Source: Crocodylus rhombifer (lineage: Eukaryota > Chordata > Crocodylia > Crocodylidae). From it: a stretch of 64,000 nt of DNA. Below are positions 23,801 through 37,751 of this stretch, piece after piece. The position numbers and the translations under genes were made by a program. The DNA is taken from contig JAVSML010024260.1 of NCBI GenBank assembly GCA_038503035.1, forward strand, positions 508,089-572,088, written 5' to 3'. Position 1 is the stretch's first letter; every line of letters begins with the position of its first letter. Below the pieces are notes generated by a model, which made no database searches, was not told the origin of the DNA, and was given only the letters and a program-made list of their open reading frames with translations.

Positions 23801-26800
23801 AACTGTGTGCAAGTAGAGGGTTTATGCCCATATTTTTCTGAGCAACTGGAAATTCTCTTGAGTATCATGGATCCCCATTTTGAGAAATCTGCTCAGCAGT
23901 ACAAGCTGTGGCTGTCAAATCAGAAAGCTAGTTAAGCAAATGGATGGCTTCTGAGTAGAGCCCCTTTGGCACCATCCCCACCTCAGCTAGGGCAACTGCA
24001 GATGATGAAGTTCCTAGCACCTCTCATGTCCTGTGTTCATGAGATCTGCTTGGATCCATGCGGTTTTGGGAACCAGCACTTTGATTTTGCAGGGGGCAGG
24101 GAGACCAACCCTCACTGCAGGAGAATTTACACTGGGATTCCTGGGAAAATGTATATGAAGGAACAGCATGGGTCCTGGGATTAGATTTGACAGTTTAAAA
24201 CAAAAGACAACAGGAATTATATTTTTTGTTTTGTTTTCATGAAAATTGTTGTAATTACAGTGCTAGTTCTACCTTTGTTCTCTCACTACATCCAGCACAG
24301 AGCTCCTGTGTATCCTGCTATGCAGGTGAAAAAGGAACTCTCTCCCCATGTGGCGTAAAGGCACTTACATTTAGATTCTTGAGGGCGCCCAACAGTGATT
24401 CGGACTTGAACCTAAAGCTCAAAGCTTTATATCCTGTTTTGGTTTTTTGTTTTTGAGAGGCAACAATTAAATGATTAGGGAACTGGCTGTAGTCAAGATA
24501 TTTTTGCACAGTAGGAGGCGCTTGCAGGTATTTGAGTTTTAGATGGTTGCAGAATTAACTGACCATCAACTCCATTATCCCTGCATGTTTAAATTGATTG
24601 AAAAATAGTTAAAACAGCCAGCTGAGTCAGTATTGACTAACCTGTATTGTCAGCCCTCAGCCATGAGGCTAGTTGCCTTTGTTTCCAAAGCTGTCTGCGG
24701 CTGTCGAGAGGCACCTTTAATTAAATGGACTCTGGCAGCACAGTGAGAAGCCTCACTGTGACTAGTTCAGTCTGTTTGCATTGGATTTGCAGAGATGTGA
24801 GAGATTCTTATGAGCTAAACTGTTGTTTTAGTATTGCAGGCCTGAGAGATTCAAAAACAACCTGTCAGGCCTCCCTGAAACCATGAGATTAATTTAAAAA
24901 CCATGACATTATAAATACGATTTTTTTTAAAAAAGATTGTTTGGATGAAATGAGGATGAAATGACATGATCCTTTTTTCTCCCCATTGCAGCTCTAAGGG
25001 CTAAAAACCCAGCTTTTTAAAATAAACTATTTTAAAAATAATAGTTTTCAACTCTGAAAAATTCTGTGAGGATCAGAATTAAACTAGGAGCTGACAACAG
25101 TGGCATTATTTTTGTCTCAGTCCTTTTGAGGAGGGACAGTAGGGTTGCCTTAGACAATTAATGCAAGGCATATAGTATACAAGTACTCTTGGCTGCATTA
25201 CAGAAATGCTTGTTTGCATTTGCTGATGGAATTATTACCTGCTTTTATGGGGTGCTGCATTTCTGAGATTCGTATTAGGTCCTCCTCCTACTTATTTCTG
25301 TCCCATAGTACTATTTACCATTGGAAATGTCCATAACAACAAACCTACTGGAAGTAAGGGTTAAAAGAAAAATCTCTTTGCGATCTCTCTTATCAGAAGG
25401 GCTGCTCAGAAATAGCAAGGAAAGATGAATGTGGTTTGGCTATTGTGAATTGTGATTAGTCACTGAACAGATCCTCTGCAGTAAAACTCCCTAACAGTAT
25501 CTGGCTGTGTGGAAAACTGACACTACCTCCAAAGACCTTATTAAACAGAGAACTAAATTTAGATGGTGTTGCCAGAGAATACTGTGTGAGAGAGCATAAT
25601 TTGTGCTTTGATCTGCACTCCTAGGACTTGATTCATCCCTGGTGTAACTGTTCTGAAGTCAGAGCACCTCAGCAATAATTTGGTCCTTGGTGCTTTAAAT
25701 AGTATGTGTGTTGCAGTGCAGGACTGCATGATGTTTGCTGGCCACTGGAGCAGCAAAATGCCATTTAAAGTGATCAGTCTCAGTACGTCACTAGAGCAAA
25801 AGCACATATGGAGTATTTATAAATCGGAGTTTTTAAGTCATGGTTCTTGAAAAGAGCAATCAGGTAATCATATTTAATAAACTGAAGAAATGAGTTGGCA
25901 GCTTTCATTTTTAAATTGCAGGGTAACTGCCAAGCAGTCCCAAATGTCAGGCTTAGACAGTTATCTACAGTGATTCATTTTTGCTTCTTCAGAGACTCTG
26001 CTCTCTGTGACTAGAGGAATGGCATGGTGATTTATGATTTCTGTGACACAATGTATGCAGCAAAAATATTCACGTATGCTTTTAAGAACAAAAATAGGAA
26101 TCCATTAACCATCAAAATGCAAATTATGCTCGCTCACATACTTCCTCTGTAGTCCCAGATTGCAAATTTTGTGACTCGGGCAATATGTTTTTCCTACCTT
26201 TGTAATTTTCATTCCTAGCTTTTATGTTTTTCTTTTTTCCATTGTAATGCTCCCATGTCTGTACAGGAAACATTAAGACCTGGGAGTTTCCAAAACGCAG
26301 ACTAGGGCAGAAAAAATAGTGGAAATTGTTATTCTGGGGTGTGCGTGTGCATGCGTGTGCGCATGAGCTCTATTGCCATTCTCAACTAGTCTCTGCATCT
26401 TTCTGGGCAGGTCCTTCATTTTTGAAGGGTGAAAACATCTTACATGGATATTCCATTATTATACTTTAAAGGAGAATGGGCACACTGGTCAAATCGGTTC
26501 TGTGTTTAACATGCACAATATTATTAATGTTTGTTGTATTAGGATGGTAAGTCTGATCCAGCTCTTGACTTTATAAATAGCCTGCAGGTACTTCAGTTAG
26601 GTGTATTTTTACAAACTGAAATATTTTGTATCAAGATATAAAACACCAAAGAATTAAAATATTTCACTAGGAATCTGCAAGACAACAGGGTTTTTGTGTT
26701 GCCAGTGATAGGTATGGGGTACAGTGGTTAGCATAATAAATCTATGTTGGAATGAGTAGAAAATGTCTGGCTACTATAGCTAATGACATTAGAAGTCATT

Positions 26801-27944
26801 GGGATTTAGAGACAATGTAAAATGAAAGGTAAGCAGACCAAAGTTTTCCATTACCACTTCACCTTAAAATGCGATCTTGTAAAGTACAGCACAAGGCAGT
26901 TATCTGAAAAATATCAGTCTCTCTCTCTCTCTCTGCCTCTCTCGCCATAGAGGCACATACGTAAGACATTCAAGTGGGTTAGACAAACTAAAACAAGGAG
27001 ACTGCTGGCAGGGCATTTTCCATGAAGGCTCTTCCTTAGCGTATGGCATGTTCCTTGCTCTGTCATAAGCTGGATCTGCTAGACTTTTGGGTATGCTGTG
27101 AAACCCAGACTTTCAGGAATGAATGGGATTCACAGCTCTGAGGAGGTTATTCATGGGTAAAGATAATTGGCTCAGTGGGTTGCTTTTGTTCTTTGCATTT
27201 TGTGGCTTGTGTGGGGTTTGTGTGTTTGTTTATTTTTCCTGGGCCTATTGGCTAGGATAAGTGCAAAAAAGTGCAAAATAATAGCTACAGTGAGAACTAG
27301 ACAGGAAATGGTGGTAGTGATTTCAGTCACAGGAACTCCCCAGGAATCAGCACTGAACTAATTCCCCTGTGATTGTATTTAGCAGGTAGCCACTGGAGTC
27401 TTTTCCCAGTTATACAAGTACTGTCTACTATTACCACTAATAGAATCTTCTGTGCAACCTTACCTAAACTATATTTTATGCTATTTTTACACACCTGTGC
27501 ACACACTGCCTTTGAAAATCAAGGCATTTACGGCTACTGCCTCTTTGCTAACATCATTCATCAGCCTGGTTTTATCAGGGTTTTTTTTAGCTCCAGAAAG
27601 CCCTAGTTCTAATGTCTGTCAAGATGGTGAAGAATATCCTACAATATATCCCATGACTGGTAGAAGATTTCTCCCATGATAAAAAAATATCTTCAAGTAG
27701 ATTTAAGTTCCAGTTTACATGCTGTATAGTGGAAGGTACGGTTTTTTTTTTTTTTTTGCTGGTTTTGATAAAACTATTACACAAGAGGGATTAGAAGACC
27801 TTTCAAATAGAATTCCATGTAGTCAGCTTCAGAAAGGCTGCATAGATACCTTTTATACTCTAGGCCCTATAACTGACTGGAGGCAGAATTACATGGATGG
27901 GGTAATACAGTAGTTCCAATTGAGTATTTGAGCTCTGAGTCTGA
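20871..27944. other. Seven-kb repeat-poor block
   Basis: I recognise no transposon copy, exon or RNA gene here apart from a (TC)n tract at 26917-26934. A short alternating purine-pyrimidine run lies at 26338-26366 and a poly-T run near 27741-27755. Octamer-like ATGCAAAT occurs near 26118. The block could hold conserved non-coding elements, for example around 24650-24740 or 25910-26200, but this cannot be decided without alignment. Confidence 0.35.
26917..26934. repeat. (TC)n microsatellite
   Basis: Nine CT units followed by a degenerate CTCTCTCGCC. Short and simple. Confidence 0.9.
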
Positions 27945-28786
27945 GGCTAAGGACAGACATTCAAAAAGCTGGAGCCTGAATTGATTCAATCTTTGCAGGT
28001 TAGTTTAGCCTGCCTAGATTGAACCAATTTGCAACTGAATAGACATCTGCTGTTAACTCCAGAAATGCAGGCACATGCCTGCAGTAACTCAGGCCAGAAG
28101 CCAGGGGGCACTAGAGCACGCCCTTAGCTGCAGGGAAGCTATGCTAGGGGGTGAGGGGCATTGCCAGCTTCAAGGGAACTAGCCAAGGAGGGGGTTTAAT
28201 TCCCTGCCCTCTGTCCCACTGACACGGACCCGAGCCCAGATCTGCCCAGCACTCCCTCCTCATTGCTGCAGCAGCAGGGGTGCAGCCAGAGGTGGGCCAG
28301 CATGGCCCCCTGAGGTAGATGGGGCAGGGAGGAGGCTTATTTCCCCCTCTGCCCCAGGGGACCGCAACCAGGGTCTGGCCACGCTGACCTCCACCCTGCA
28401 GATCGCTGCCTGTGCGGAGGAGTGGCAGAATAACCCCCCTCCCTGCCCCCTCCACCAGACACCAGAGGGAAGTGAGACCCCCACCTCTCTGTTCCCCCAC
28501 CTAAGGGGGCCAAGCTGGCTGGCCTCTAGCTCCAGGGCTGAAAACCATGCTGGGATGCTGTGGGACTCTGATTTAACTAAAACCAGGAAGGGGTCTGGGA
28601 CAGGTGTTGCATAAACTGTTTTGAGTCAGATTGGTTAAGTCTGATGCTACATCCAACCAGGTTTATCTTAAACCAGTTTTGGGCATTTTGAAACTGGTTT
28701 ATATGCACTGAACTTATGTTCTGTTACAGATTTAAACCAATTTCTGATTATTTAAACTGGTTTATGTGTAACTTCTGTCCCTAGCC
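27945..28786. mobile_element. TIR DNA transposon, copy 3 (842 bp)
   Basis: Same orientation as copy 1. The left end is GGCTAAGGACAGACATTC and the right end TTCTGTCCCTAGCC. The left 60 bases match copy 1 almost base for base (CTGAATTGATTCAATCTTTG). The right 200 bases repeat the AAACTGGTTT motif. The middle, 28140-28520, is GC-rich and carries minus-strand open frames with no transposase motif. It is uninterrupted and thus gives the approximate full length of the family. Confidence 0.85.
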
Positions 28787-29777
28787 CAAATGACTGTTCA
28801 TTTGTTCTGGGTGGTTTCATCTGCAGTATCTATCTGGCCACTGTCCAAAAAAGTGTCATTGTTTTAACATGATGAGAGCCATGACATGTCTGATCCATTA
28901 AAACCCTGAAACATGAAGCCATGTAGTCTCCGCAGCAAGCCTGGGGCTAACTCATAAAGGACATGTATTCCTTTGCTAGCTCAGATATTGCCATTTAATG
29001 TGCATATTAATTACAAGGCTGAATGTAGCAGTACAACTAAGTATTCACTGAGCTTATACACAGGCAACACAACAGAAAAAAACTATTCGTAGAAGTTTAG
29101 CACTCACAATACAACATTGGGTATGTACTATATTACAGGGCCACCAGGCTAATAAGACAACTGATCCTTTTTTATTACTATCGATGTGCCTAAATGCTAA
29201 TAAAATCATTTATATTTTTTTCAATTTGTTAACGTGTTCTTACTAGTTTGTACAACAGCTCTGATATTTTGTCTTTTGGACCTATTAGCAGTCTTTTTAT
29301 CTGTAGGAAGTCATAGGCCCCTTTTGTGAACTCCAGAAGCATTTTTGTTTGGGCACTTTGGATCAGATGTTTAAAAAAACGATTTAAACCCCTCCCCCCC
29401 GTGAACTCTAAAGAATTTAAACTTTGTTATGCTTTATGACAGTAAATGTTCCCAGCTTGAGCAGCAGTGGAATGTTTCATGAAGTGTACAGGACTGCAGC
29501 TGGTGCTGAGTCACACAATGGTGTGACTAAAGTACAGTTCATTGACGGATGAAAGCTGTGGTGAGTTTGAGACCAACCTGCTACTCCCAGAGCAAATCAA
29601 ATACATCTACAATGCGCAGTCTGGAGATTGTATCTTTCAGCTTCTAAGATTTATACAGTTGGATTGTAGAACAACTAGTGAAATCATGCCAGTTTAACCT
29701 TGGTGACGCACACACACGCTTGTGCCCATACGTGTGTAATATATTAAGTGTGTATACACATTTATATGGGGTGAAAT

Positions 29778-29785
<8 letters not shown>
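28787..29785. other. Unique AT-rich sequence
   Basis: No gene or repeat recognised. Confidence 0.35.

Positions 29786-29830
<45 letters not shown>
29786..29830. repeat. (CA)n microsatellite
   Basis: About 22 CA units, followed by ATA/CATA-rich sequence with a short direct repeat (TATAAAGTAAATTT, twice, near 29853 and 29902). Confidence 0.97.
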
Positions 29831-29835
<5 letters not shown>

Positions 29836-30000
29836 AATGTATACATGTATATTATAAAGTAAATTTATACTTGGATTATATACATACATACATACACATA
29901 TATAAAGTAAATTTGTATAAAATATTTCACCTAATAGAAAGTAGGTTAGCAGTGATAGCAATGCAGCATGTAACTCTTCCTGCATCTAAGAGTGCATCGA

Positions 30001-30025
30001 TTTTTTTTTTTTTTTTTTTTTTTTT
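30001..30025. repeat. Poly-T tract
   Basis: Twenty-five T. It could be the tail of a minus-strand retroposed sequence, but no such body is recognised to its right. Confidence 0.95.
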
Positions 30026-33000
30026 ACCATTTAAAGACCTGTACAATCCATTATATTTTAAAAGAATTTGGAGGAAAAAAAATCTCATTTTGAAATACTG
30101 CAAATATCTGGGTACTGCTGGCTTTCCTCTGTTTGCTATACAGAACTGAGTTAAACAGCTTTGTGTCTGGAAACTGGCCAAGGTTGAAACATCCCTGTTA
30201 CTGTATCTTATAAAGACCCTGCTAATCAACATGCTAATCAAGTCCTATATGAATGTAGTTAACCCCTAACATGGGCATACCTGCCTGATGAAATTTCTTT
30301 GCTTCCTGCTATCTCTGAGCTGCTCTGGCTAAATTCCAAACCTAACATCACAGAGGAAAGCCTGTGGGTATGAAGCTGTGAAGATGGCAGTTAGTAACCA
30401 GTGGAAAGCTGCAAACGTGCGAGAGACTATGATGGATGTATTGGTCTACGGGTCTAGGCCTTCGGGTTTATAGCACTCTGCTCTGGCTTAAGTCCAGGAA
30501 AAACCCCAGTAGCTTGATTTCAATCAGTCAGGTAAGCTTTATTAATTTTGCAATTAGGGTTATAAAATTGCTGACTTTTTGTGGGTGGAGCTGAAGAGAG
30601 AGATGAACCATATCGCTCCAAAGGAAGGATTCTACCTTTAAAAGCTGGGAAGAGAATCTCAATGTGTTTTAAGCCATTTACTTTTCTAAAGGCAACTGTG
30701 GCTATGTGACTATAAGAAATAGCAGCTCTATAAACTGTTGTGGGTCTTATTTTTGTAGGGTGTTTGGAGGAAGGTAAGACAAACCCAAGGCCATTTCAAG
30801 ACTCAAACCAAGCGTATATGACAAATTGTTTGCATTGTATTAGAGGGCTTCACCATCAGATTTTTCTATTAACAAGTTTTATGAGTTAAAGGAGCTGTGT
30901 TTTTTGGTGATTAGGTTTCCAGAGCCTATAAACTGTTATAGTTAATATTTGGCTAGAAGACATTTATGGAAATACGTTCTAGAAAGTCTGGGGCAATGAA
31001 AACCCATGTGGATAATCTGTTTTCAGCCCATCAGTCTCAGGCTGGCAAAAGTGTGGGTTGCTGTAGAAATAAAAGGTGTTTAATATATTCTGAAACTTTT
31101 TATTTCAAACTAAACAAGGCCAGTGGAGGTTAAAGATAAGCATTAATCATATCTCGCCCTGTTATGGAAAACATAAGAAACATCAGGACAAGAGAAAAGC
31201 AAATTGTAACGTGCTTATTGACAGACATTCTGACTTGTGCTGGGTGAAGTTAATATTTTATAAACATTCATTTTTTATCAACACTCAGTTTTACATGTGC
31301 ACAGTGCATATTTATTTATAGGTGGAAGATCAAATCTCTCCAAGGAAGTTCTTGGGATACCATGTTAGTTTTGAGAGCCATTTTAGTTTGGACAACAGGT
31401 ATATCTCAAAACATAATGCATTGGTTTGAGTGAACAGGATACAAAGCAAGTGAGCCCTGGCTACAATAAGTCACTGAAATGTCCTGGGGCTCAATTTTGG
31501 CTAGTGAGCAACAGAATTTTTAAAACAAGACAACGCCCATATTATTGCTAAATGCCTATTATTTATACTTTGAATGAATTCATTTCTGTGCAGAGAGACT
31601 TCTTATGCAGCCTGTGGGATTTCAGTCAGGAGAACCGAAGTGGTGCGTAAGTCTTGTGCCATCTGCCTGCACAAAAGAATAGTTCACTTTTCCATGGCTA
31701 CAGCATTTCATGCAGTGTGTGCAGACATGCAAGTAAATAGAGGCCCTCCCCCAAGGAGCTCGTGATCTAAATGATACATAATGAAACATAGGGTGTGACA
31801 CAGCAGTGAGATGAAGTAATCATTCAGCAAAAGCCTGTGCATGGCAATCATTGCTTCTAAAATATCCAGTATAGAAGTAGTAAGATGGCTTGTGAAATCA
31901 AATGGAATTGCCTGAAATCACCACGTCTTGAATAGGAATTTTGAATAGAAATGGAATAGGGGGAACTTAGTCAAGGAGGGTGATGGAAAAAATACAGAAT
32001 TGTGCAGGGTTCACATGGAGATTACTTTAAATTCCTATCCCTTGGGCCCTAAATTGGGTTTAATTCCCAGTGTGTGAGCTCACCATGCCCCTAAAGCCTG
32101 TTTTAAAATGTGTTCTAGGGCTTTCTTCAGTATCCAAGGGCTGCTAGCTTAACATTTGTGTAGGTCTTTCTCCAGTTTAGGGTTTGAAATGATTATTGTG
32201 TTTTAAATTTAAATACAAAAGTATGGGGCCCTTAATGCTTTGCAACAATCCTTCTTTCTCAGTTTACTTACAGGGACTCTCCAACGATGGCAGCATGGTA
32301 AAGCCCTCACTTAAGTGCGTTAGGCCACTTCAGTTGCACAGCGTCCAGCAGCTATATGCTGACCCTCTATGTAGAGGTAAATTTAGTCAAAATAGAAAAA
32401 AGGGCATTGCCACACAGTTGAACTTCTACCCCTTCTTGATCAGCTTTAACCTATTAATCTTGTATGACGCTAATTTGTTGTTGAGGTTTTGGGGGGGGGT
32501 GTTGTTTTTTGGGGAGGGGGTTGAGCAAGAAGCCTCTCTGTGTGGCACGTGGCAGATTGATGACAGGACAAGCAGCACAGTGACAGATAGGGCAGAAAGC
32601 AGAGCAACAAATCAGGCAGAGAGCACAGGGCAGGAAGCAGAAAACAGTGGTGGCTGGTGTTGAAGCACAGGACAGACAGTATAAAGATGAGCTGGGTAAG
32701 GGAAAGGGGATTAGAGTGTCACTCTGGGAAGGTGTAGACCTAATTTGTGGCACATACTAAAAAGGTGGGATCCCCACTATTTTAGAGTGTCTAAAACAGA
32801 AAATGTTACACAGCTGGGTAGTGCATAGGCCCCTCTTTATGTCAGTGAGGACCTGACTTTCAGAGATTTGTTTTAACTTTTAGAACAAAATCTGCTGAAC
32901 ATAGAACTTTTAAAAATGCTTATAATCTCCTTACAGACCAGGTGAAGCATTTTTTCCAGATTGGTTCTTGTTAATCCTTTTGTTTAATATTTTTTGTTGT

Positions 33001-33739
33001 TGTTTACTGGATAAAGGACCAAATGAAAAATGTGTGGGCAAAGCCATTTGCTGTACAAACTTTGGCATGTTACATGACTTTGTACTTCTCGTTTCTGCTA
33101 TATAGTGACACACATGATATTTAGTTTGGATAATTCCAACATGCATATTTTTCCTTATCAGGTTTCATTCCAGCTTCAAATGCTTCCTTTTTTATGAGGG
33201 ACTTTCAGTTGCATGTATTGCTCTTCTGTTAGCTGCAGTTAAACCTATGAGTTCTGGAGTATGTCAGCTGCTTCTGCAGGCAGGACAGAATTAGAAGGTA
33301 TTTGAAAGCAATATGTTTCCGTAAAATGGCGAAGAAATAAAATAAGAGACCTATATTAAAATGATTGCTAAAAAGAGAGGCAGGCTACTCCTTGGAGCTA
33401 TGGCAACTTTTAGGCTACCTACCAACTTGATATACCTGGGATTAAAGCAACCATTTTGTCAAGATTAAAAACTGGAGAGTCAGAATCATCTGTCACAAAC
33501 TTCTTGATCTGTTAAAAAGACCCAAGCCAAAGAAATTACAATGAAAAAAAATCTTCAAAATAAGTGCATGTAACATTTTAAAATTGCAAATCCAAAGGCT
33601 AATTCTTATTGCTGAACCAATACAATAGTTGGATTTTTTTTGTAGACGACTGGATACTTCTATGGCGGTAAATGCACTTTGTTGATATCAACAACAAGCT
33701 ATTGTGTCCATTTTTTTTTTTTTTAAAGAGCTACTCTGA
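30026..33739. other. Unique sequence with small ancient repeat fragment
   Basis: No exon recognised. At 31725-31780 the block GGCCCTCCCCCAAGGAGCTC GTGATCTAAA resembles fragments near 38428-38480 and 52950-53035 and may be one ancient interspersed repeat. A G9 run followed by a second G-rich run lies at 32491-32520. A T14 run lies at 33711-33724. Confidence 0.35.
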
Positions 33740-34236
33740 TGCTATAGCCATGTCCACATGAGCTTGGACATTTGTTTCCCTTGTGACAACTAGCAGTAGC
33801 ACACTTTGTGCCACTGCTAGCTGTATCCAGGGAATGCCTGTGCCACGTGCTGTCAGCAAATTACCCTGGGTGGGCTAGGTGAGGCTGGGACCAGCACTGG
33901 GCTGGCCCCAGCAGCCTTACCTGGGGCCCTGGGGGCCTCCCAGGGTTGCAGCAGCAGCAATCTTGCTGCTTAGAGCCTGGCCAGCAGCTCGAGTGTGGCT
34001 CCCACCAGCCAGGCTTTGGTTTTTGGTGATACGCACGGTCCCTGTGTGCTCTGCCCTTTTTTTTTTGTGAGTGTGTGCGGTTTTTTTTTTTTTAAATCCC
34101 GGGATCTGCTGATCAAAAAACCCTCTGCACTGCTAGCTTGCAGCACAGAGAACACATGAATATGCGATATGTGGCCCCTCGGATGTGTCTGTGGTGCCAC
34201 ATAACACACAGCCACATTTGTCTTGATGCAGCCTTT
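33740..34236. repeat. Possible TIR element with internal hairpin
   Basis: A GC-rich segment in AT-rich surroundings. The left edge AGCCATGTCCACATGAGC and the complement of the right edge, AGGCTGCATCAAGACAAATG, are weakly similar. Near 33790-33822, CTAGCAGT..GCACA pairs with TGTGC.ACTGCTAG. No target duplication was found, so this is a tentative DNA transposon call. Confidence 0.35.
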
Positions 34237-35590
34237 AAGTCTTCAGAATACCGTCAAGACCTGCTGCTAGAATCATCAGAACCTTTTCATATGCTTCTTG
34301 CAAGGACAGCGCGTCGGCACCAACTTTATTTTTGCTGGGGCAGGTGCGGGGGTCCTAAGATGATAGACATATGGAAAGTTTCACACATTTCAGGTGACGC
34401 TCCTCTTCCCGAGGGGGACCAAGGCTCGTGAGGGTGGGTGGAGAACCTGCTATGCATCTCTAGGACAGATGTTTTATTTATTCATGTAATAAATGACAGT
34501 GTGCTTTTCGAAGAAGCCTAAGGGAGTTATGGGCTCATATTTCATTAAAATTCACTGGAAACTGGACTCCTGGCATTCGTGTCCTGGCCCTGTGAACACT
34601 ATTCAAGTGCTAACTGCAGGTAATCTTAGTGAAATCGGTGGCATTAGTCATGATAGTAAAGGTAACACATGTCATTGTTCGTGGAACCAGAATTTTTAAA
34701 GAACGCTAGTCTGAATGCTTATGACCAGATTATCAATAGTAGTTACTATGGCATACACCTACTACAGTATGACATGCTGGCTTGAAGACTTGCTGTGTAT
34801 GTTATGTGATCCTTCAAATAAATGTGGAAGCCTGGTATTTGCTAACCAGCTACATGCAAGGTGAGATGAACTCTTGTCTGTATCGCAAGCTAGGCAATGA
34901 TAATGAATATTGCCAGAAATCCCGACACTGCACTCTCAGTTTGGCCATTCCCAGACACAGAAAATAGGTAACCTAACATGGTTTAACAAATACAATGAAC
35001 AACAAGGTGAAGACAGGCCAGGATATGCTTGTTTACAGGATACCATCATTAACTTGAGGTTCCTTCCATAATCTGCTACTGTTTTCTACCTCAGTTTTTT
35101 GTCTCATGCAAAATGCATGAATAGTCCATCTATGCAAGATGTAACAGCTTAATCAAAATGATGTAAGGACTGTTATATGTTGACATGGCCTTGGTGTTTG
35201 GTACCTCTGGGACTGGGTATTTCCAATGCATTTCCATTCTGAAAGCATCTGTTCCACCTTTTCAATACAATCTGGGTTTGCTAACTTCTAGGACCCAGTG
35301 TCAGCTTGAATTTAACTTGCTGGTGGAACTGCATTCCAGGAAGTGAGATTAACTAGATCTACTTTATTCTATGCACACAGTGGTCAATGAGTACATTTCA
35401 CGAGCGTAAGAATAACCTCAGCCTCAGTGAACTGACAACCTAAAGACTTATTAACAGGCTTCTATGAGCAGCTTATCATTTGCTTTAAAAGGAAAGTATA
35501 TTTTTCTTTCGCAAAGCTACAGATTTTAGCCTCGCCCCCAGGCAGCCAAAATGGAGCCCATCTTTCTATATTAGTGTGGCTGGTGATTTT
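34237..35590. other. Unique sequence with half MITE-like copy
   Basis: No gene recognised. At 34502-34566 a half copy of the palindromic MITE-like repeat appears (CTTTTCGAAGAAGCCTAAGG, then AAAATTCACTGG). Confidence 0.35.
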
Positions 35591-36700
35591 CATAGATTTC
35601 ATAGACATTACGGGCTGGAAGGGACCTTGCGAAATCATTGAGTCCAGCCCCCCTGCCATAGGCAGGAAGTCTGCTGGGGTCAAGCGATCCCGGCAAGATA
35701 AACAGACAGATGCCTTTTGCATGAGTGCAGAGTAGGTGCTTGCACCACATCTGTGGAGAGTCTGTTCCAGACCCTGGGCACATGGACTGTAAAGAAGTTT
35801 TTTCTTATGTCCAGTCTGAATCGGCCTTCCAGGAGTTTGTAGCCATTAGACCTTCTTATCCCTTGGGGAGCCCTGGTGAACAATTGTTCTCCCAGGTCCT
35901 GATGAACACCCCTTATTCTTGTAGGCTGCCACCAAATCCCCCCTGAGCCTTCTCTTTTCCAAGCTGAAGAGTCCCATGTTCCTCACCCTCTCCTCATAAG
36001 GCTTGCCTTCTTGGCCTTTGATCATACGAGTGGCTCTCCTTTGGATTCTCTCAAGTTTATCCACATCCCCCTTGAAGTGGGGGGCCCAAAACTGGATGCA
36101 GTACTACAGCTGCAGCCTTATTAGGGCTGAGTAAAGTGGGAGGATGATGTCCCTGGTTTTGGATTGGTGGATGCATGCCAGAGTTTGCTTTGCTTTGCCA
36201 GCTATGGCATCACATTGGTGGCTCATATTCATTTTGTGGTCAGTCAAGACTCTGTCTCTTTCGGCTGTGGTGCTAGCGAGCATAGCACTGCCGAGCCGAT
36301 AAGTATGCTGCTGTTTCTTCCTCCCAAGGTGGAGCACTCTGCACTTCTCTATGTTTAAGGCCATCGGGTGTTGGTCCTCCCATCTTGCAAGTGTGTCCAG
36401 GTCAGCCTGTAGCCCCAGCCTGTCTTCCAGTGTGACTACTTTCCCCCATAGTGTCAGCCGCAAACTTTGCCAGTCTGCATCTGACACCTGAATCCAGATC
36501 ATTAATGAAGATGTTGAAGAGTACTGGGCCAAATACCGAGCCCCGAGGGACCCATGACGGGTCACCTTGCACCATGTTGATTTACTCCCATCAACTACCG
36601 ACCCCGGAGCTGGTTCCCCAGCCATCAGACTGTGTAATGGTCAAGTCCACAGCTCCGCAGCTTAACCATGAGGACATCATGGGAGACTATGATATATGAC
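35591..36700 (-). mobile_element. CR1 LINE, minus strand
   Basis: The 3' end at 35591 has the CATAGATTTCATAGAC tail and the GGGCTGGAAGGGACC block typical of crocodilian CR1. On the minus strand the frame begins with VSHDVLMVKL of the RT palm, passes a degraded PQGS/FADD region with a frameshift, then reads [40 protein letters not shown] and [16 protein letters not shown] to FRLDIRKNFFTV. Several frameshifts and stops are present. It is truncated at the 5' side near 36700 within the RT domain and is inactive. Confidence 0.92.
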
Positions 36701-37751
36701 ATCAACCTCATCTCCCTTTTTTTTAAATGCATTTCTCATAGACTTCCTTTCTCTCTACTATCATCTCCCCTTCATTAGCCAAACAATACTTCTTCCAAGG
36801 TGAAGTTCCTAGTTTCTTTGTATTTCTGTAAAAATCAAGTGGATTGGACTAGGAAGCGGAGGTCGTTGTCTTAGTCTTTTTCGTCTCCTCCTCTGTATTT
36901 TTACCTCTGGCCCCTCGAGTCATGTGTCTGCTATGCTTGGATTCATTGTTACATGTAAAAGGATAGAGGGGTTAAAGGATATGCTGACAAGTTAGACAAA
37001 GAAGTGTGCCTTCTGAGTGGCAGAAAGGGAGCCGTGTTCAGCTTCAGAACTAGCTGGCTGATGAAGGTGGTCTGCAAAGAAGAAGAAAAAGGATGTGTAC
37101 TGTTTTGGCTTTTTCATGATGTATTTATTGTCTTTTTACTATTTTTCCTCCCCCTTTTCCCCATTGGTTCTTAAAGTTTTGTCTGTGTTGGAACCCTGTG
37201 TCAAAACTCTGAAGTGACAGGAGAGCTGAGATCAGAAATGATTTATTGTCAGTTTAACAACTGTTATATAGTCACTGCCTAAAAACACTTGGGAGAAAGG
37301 AAGCCTTTGTTAAAGATGTAATGATTCTACCCCTTAAGCTACGTGAAATAGAAACGTGTGTGTCCTGGACTTGGGACCCTGCATCGTCTCTTTAACAGTA
37401 AAGAATGTCCAGACCAAGTCCTCTTATTTTTGTAATAAAAATCAAGTAGAAATAAATGCCTTTTACAACAATCCTCTTGAACTGTTTTTTATAAACAGAG
37501 AACACATCTGTTTAAAAAGAAAAAACCCTTCTCTCTTCACTCCCTCCCCCTCCTATGTAACTGAATGAGTGGCTTCTGGGCTGCTGTGCTCTCTGCCTTT
37601 TGTCTAAGAGAGAGGGGATGATGTGACATGAGCATTCATGGAAATGTAACCGGTTGCCAGTTTCACTCAGACTGACCAGAACCCTGGGATGTCTGATCTC
37701 ATTAGGCCTGGTGTAACAGAGACCCAATGTGAGCTGCAGAATCTCATATTA
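36701..37751. other. Unique sequence
   Basis: No gene or repeat recognised. Confidence 0.35.

Noticed and set aside
29644..29985. 113-codon minus-strand frame
   Set aside because: Driven by the (CA)n microsatellite, which reads as a VC repeat.
32491..32520. G-quadruplex
   Set aside because: Two long G runs and a T-rich loop; not a clear four-tract pattern without splitting the runs.
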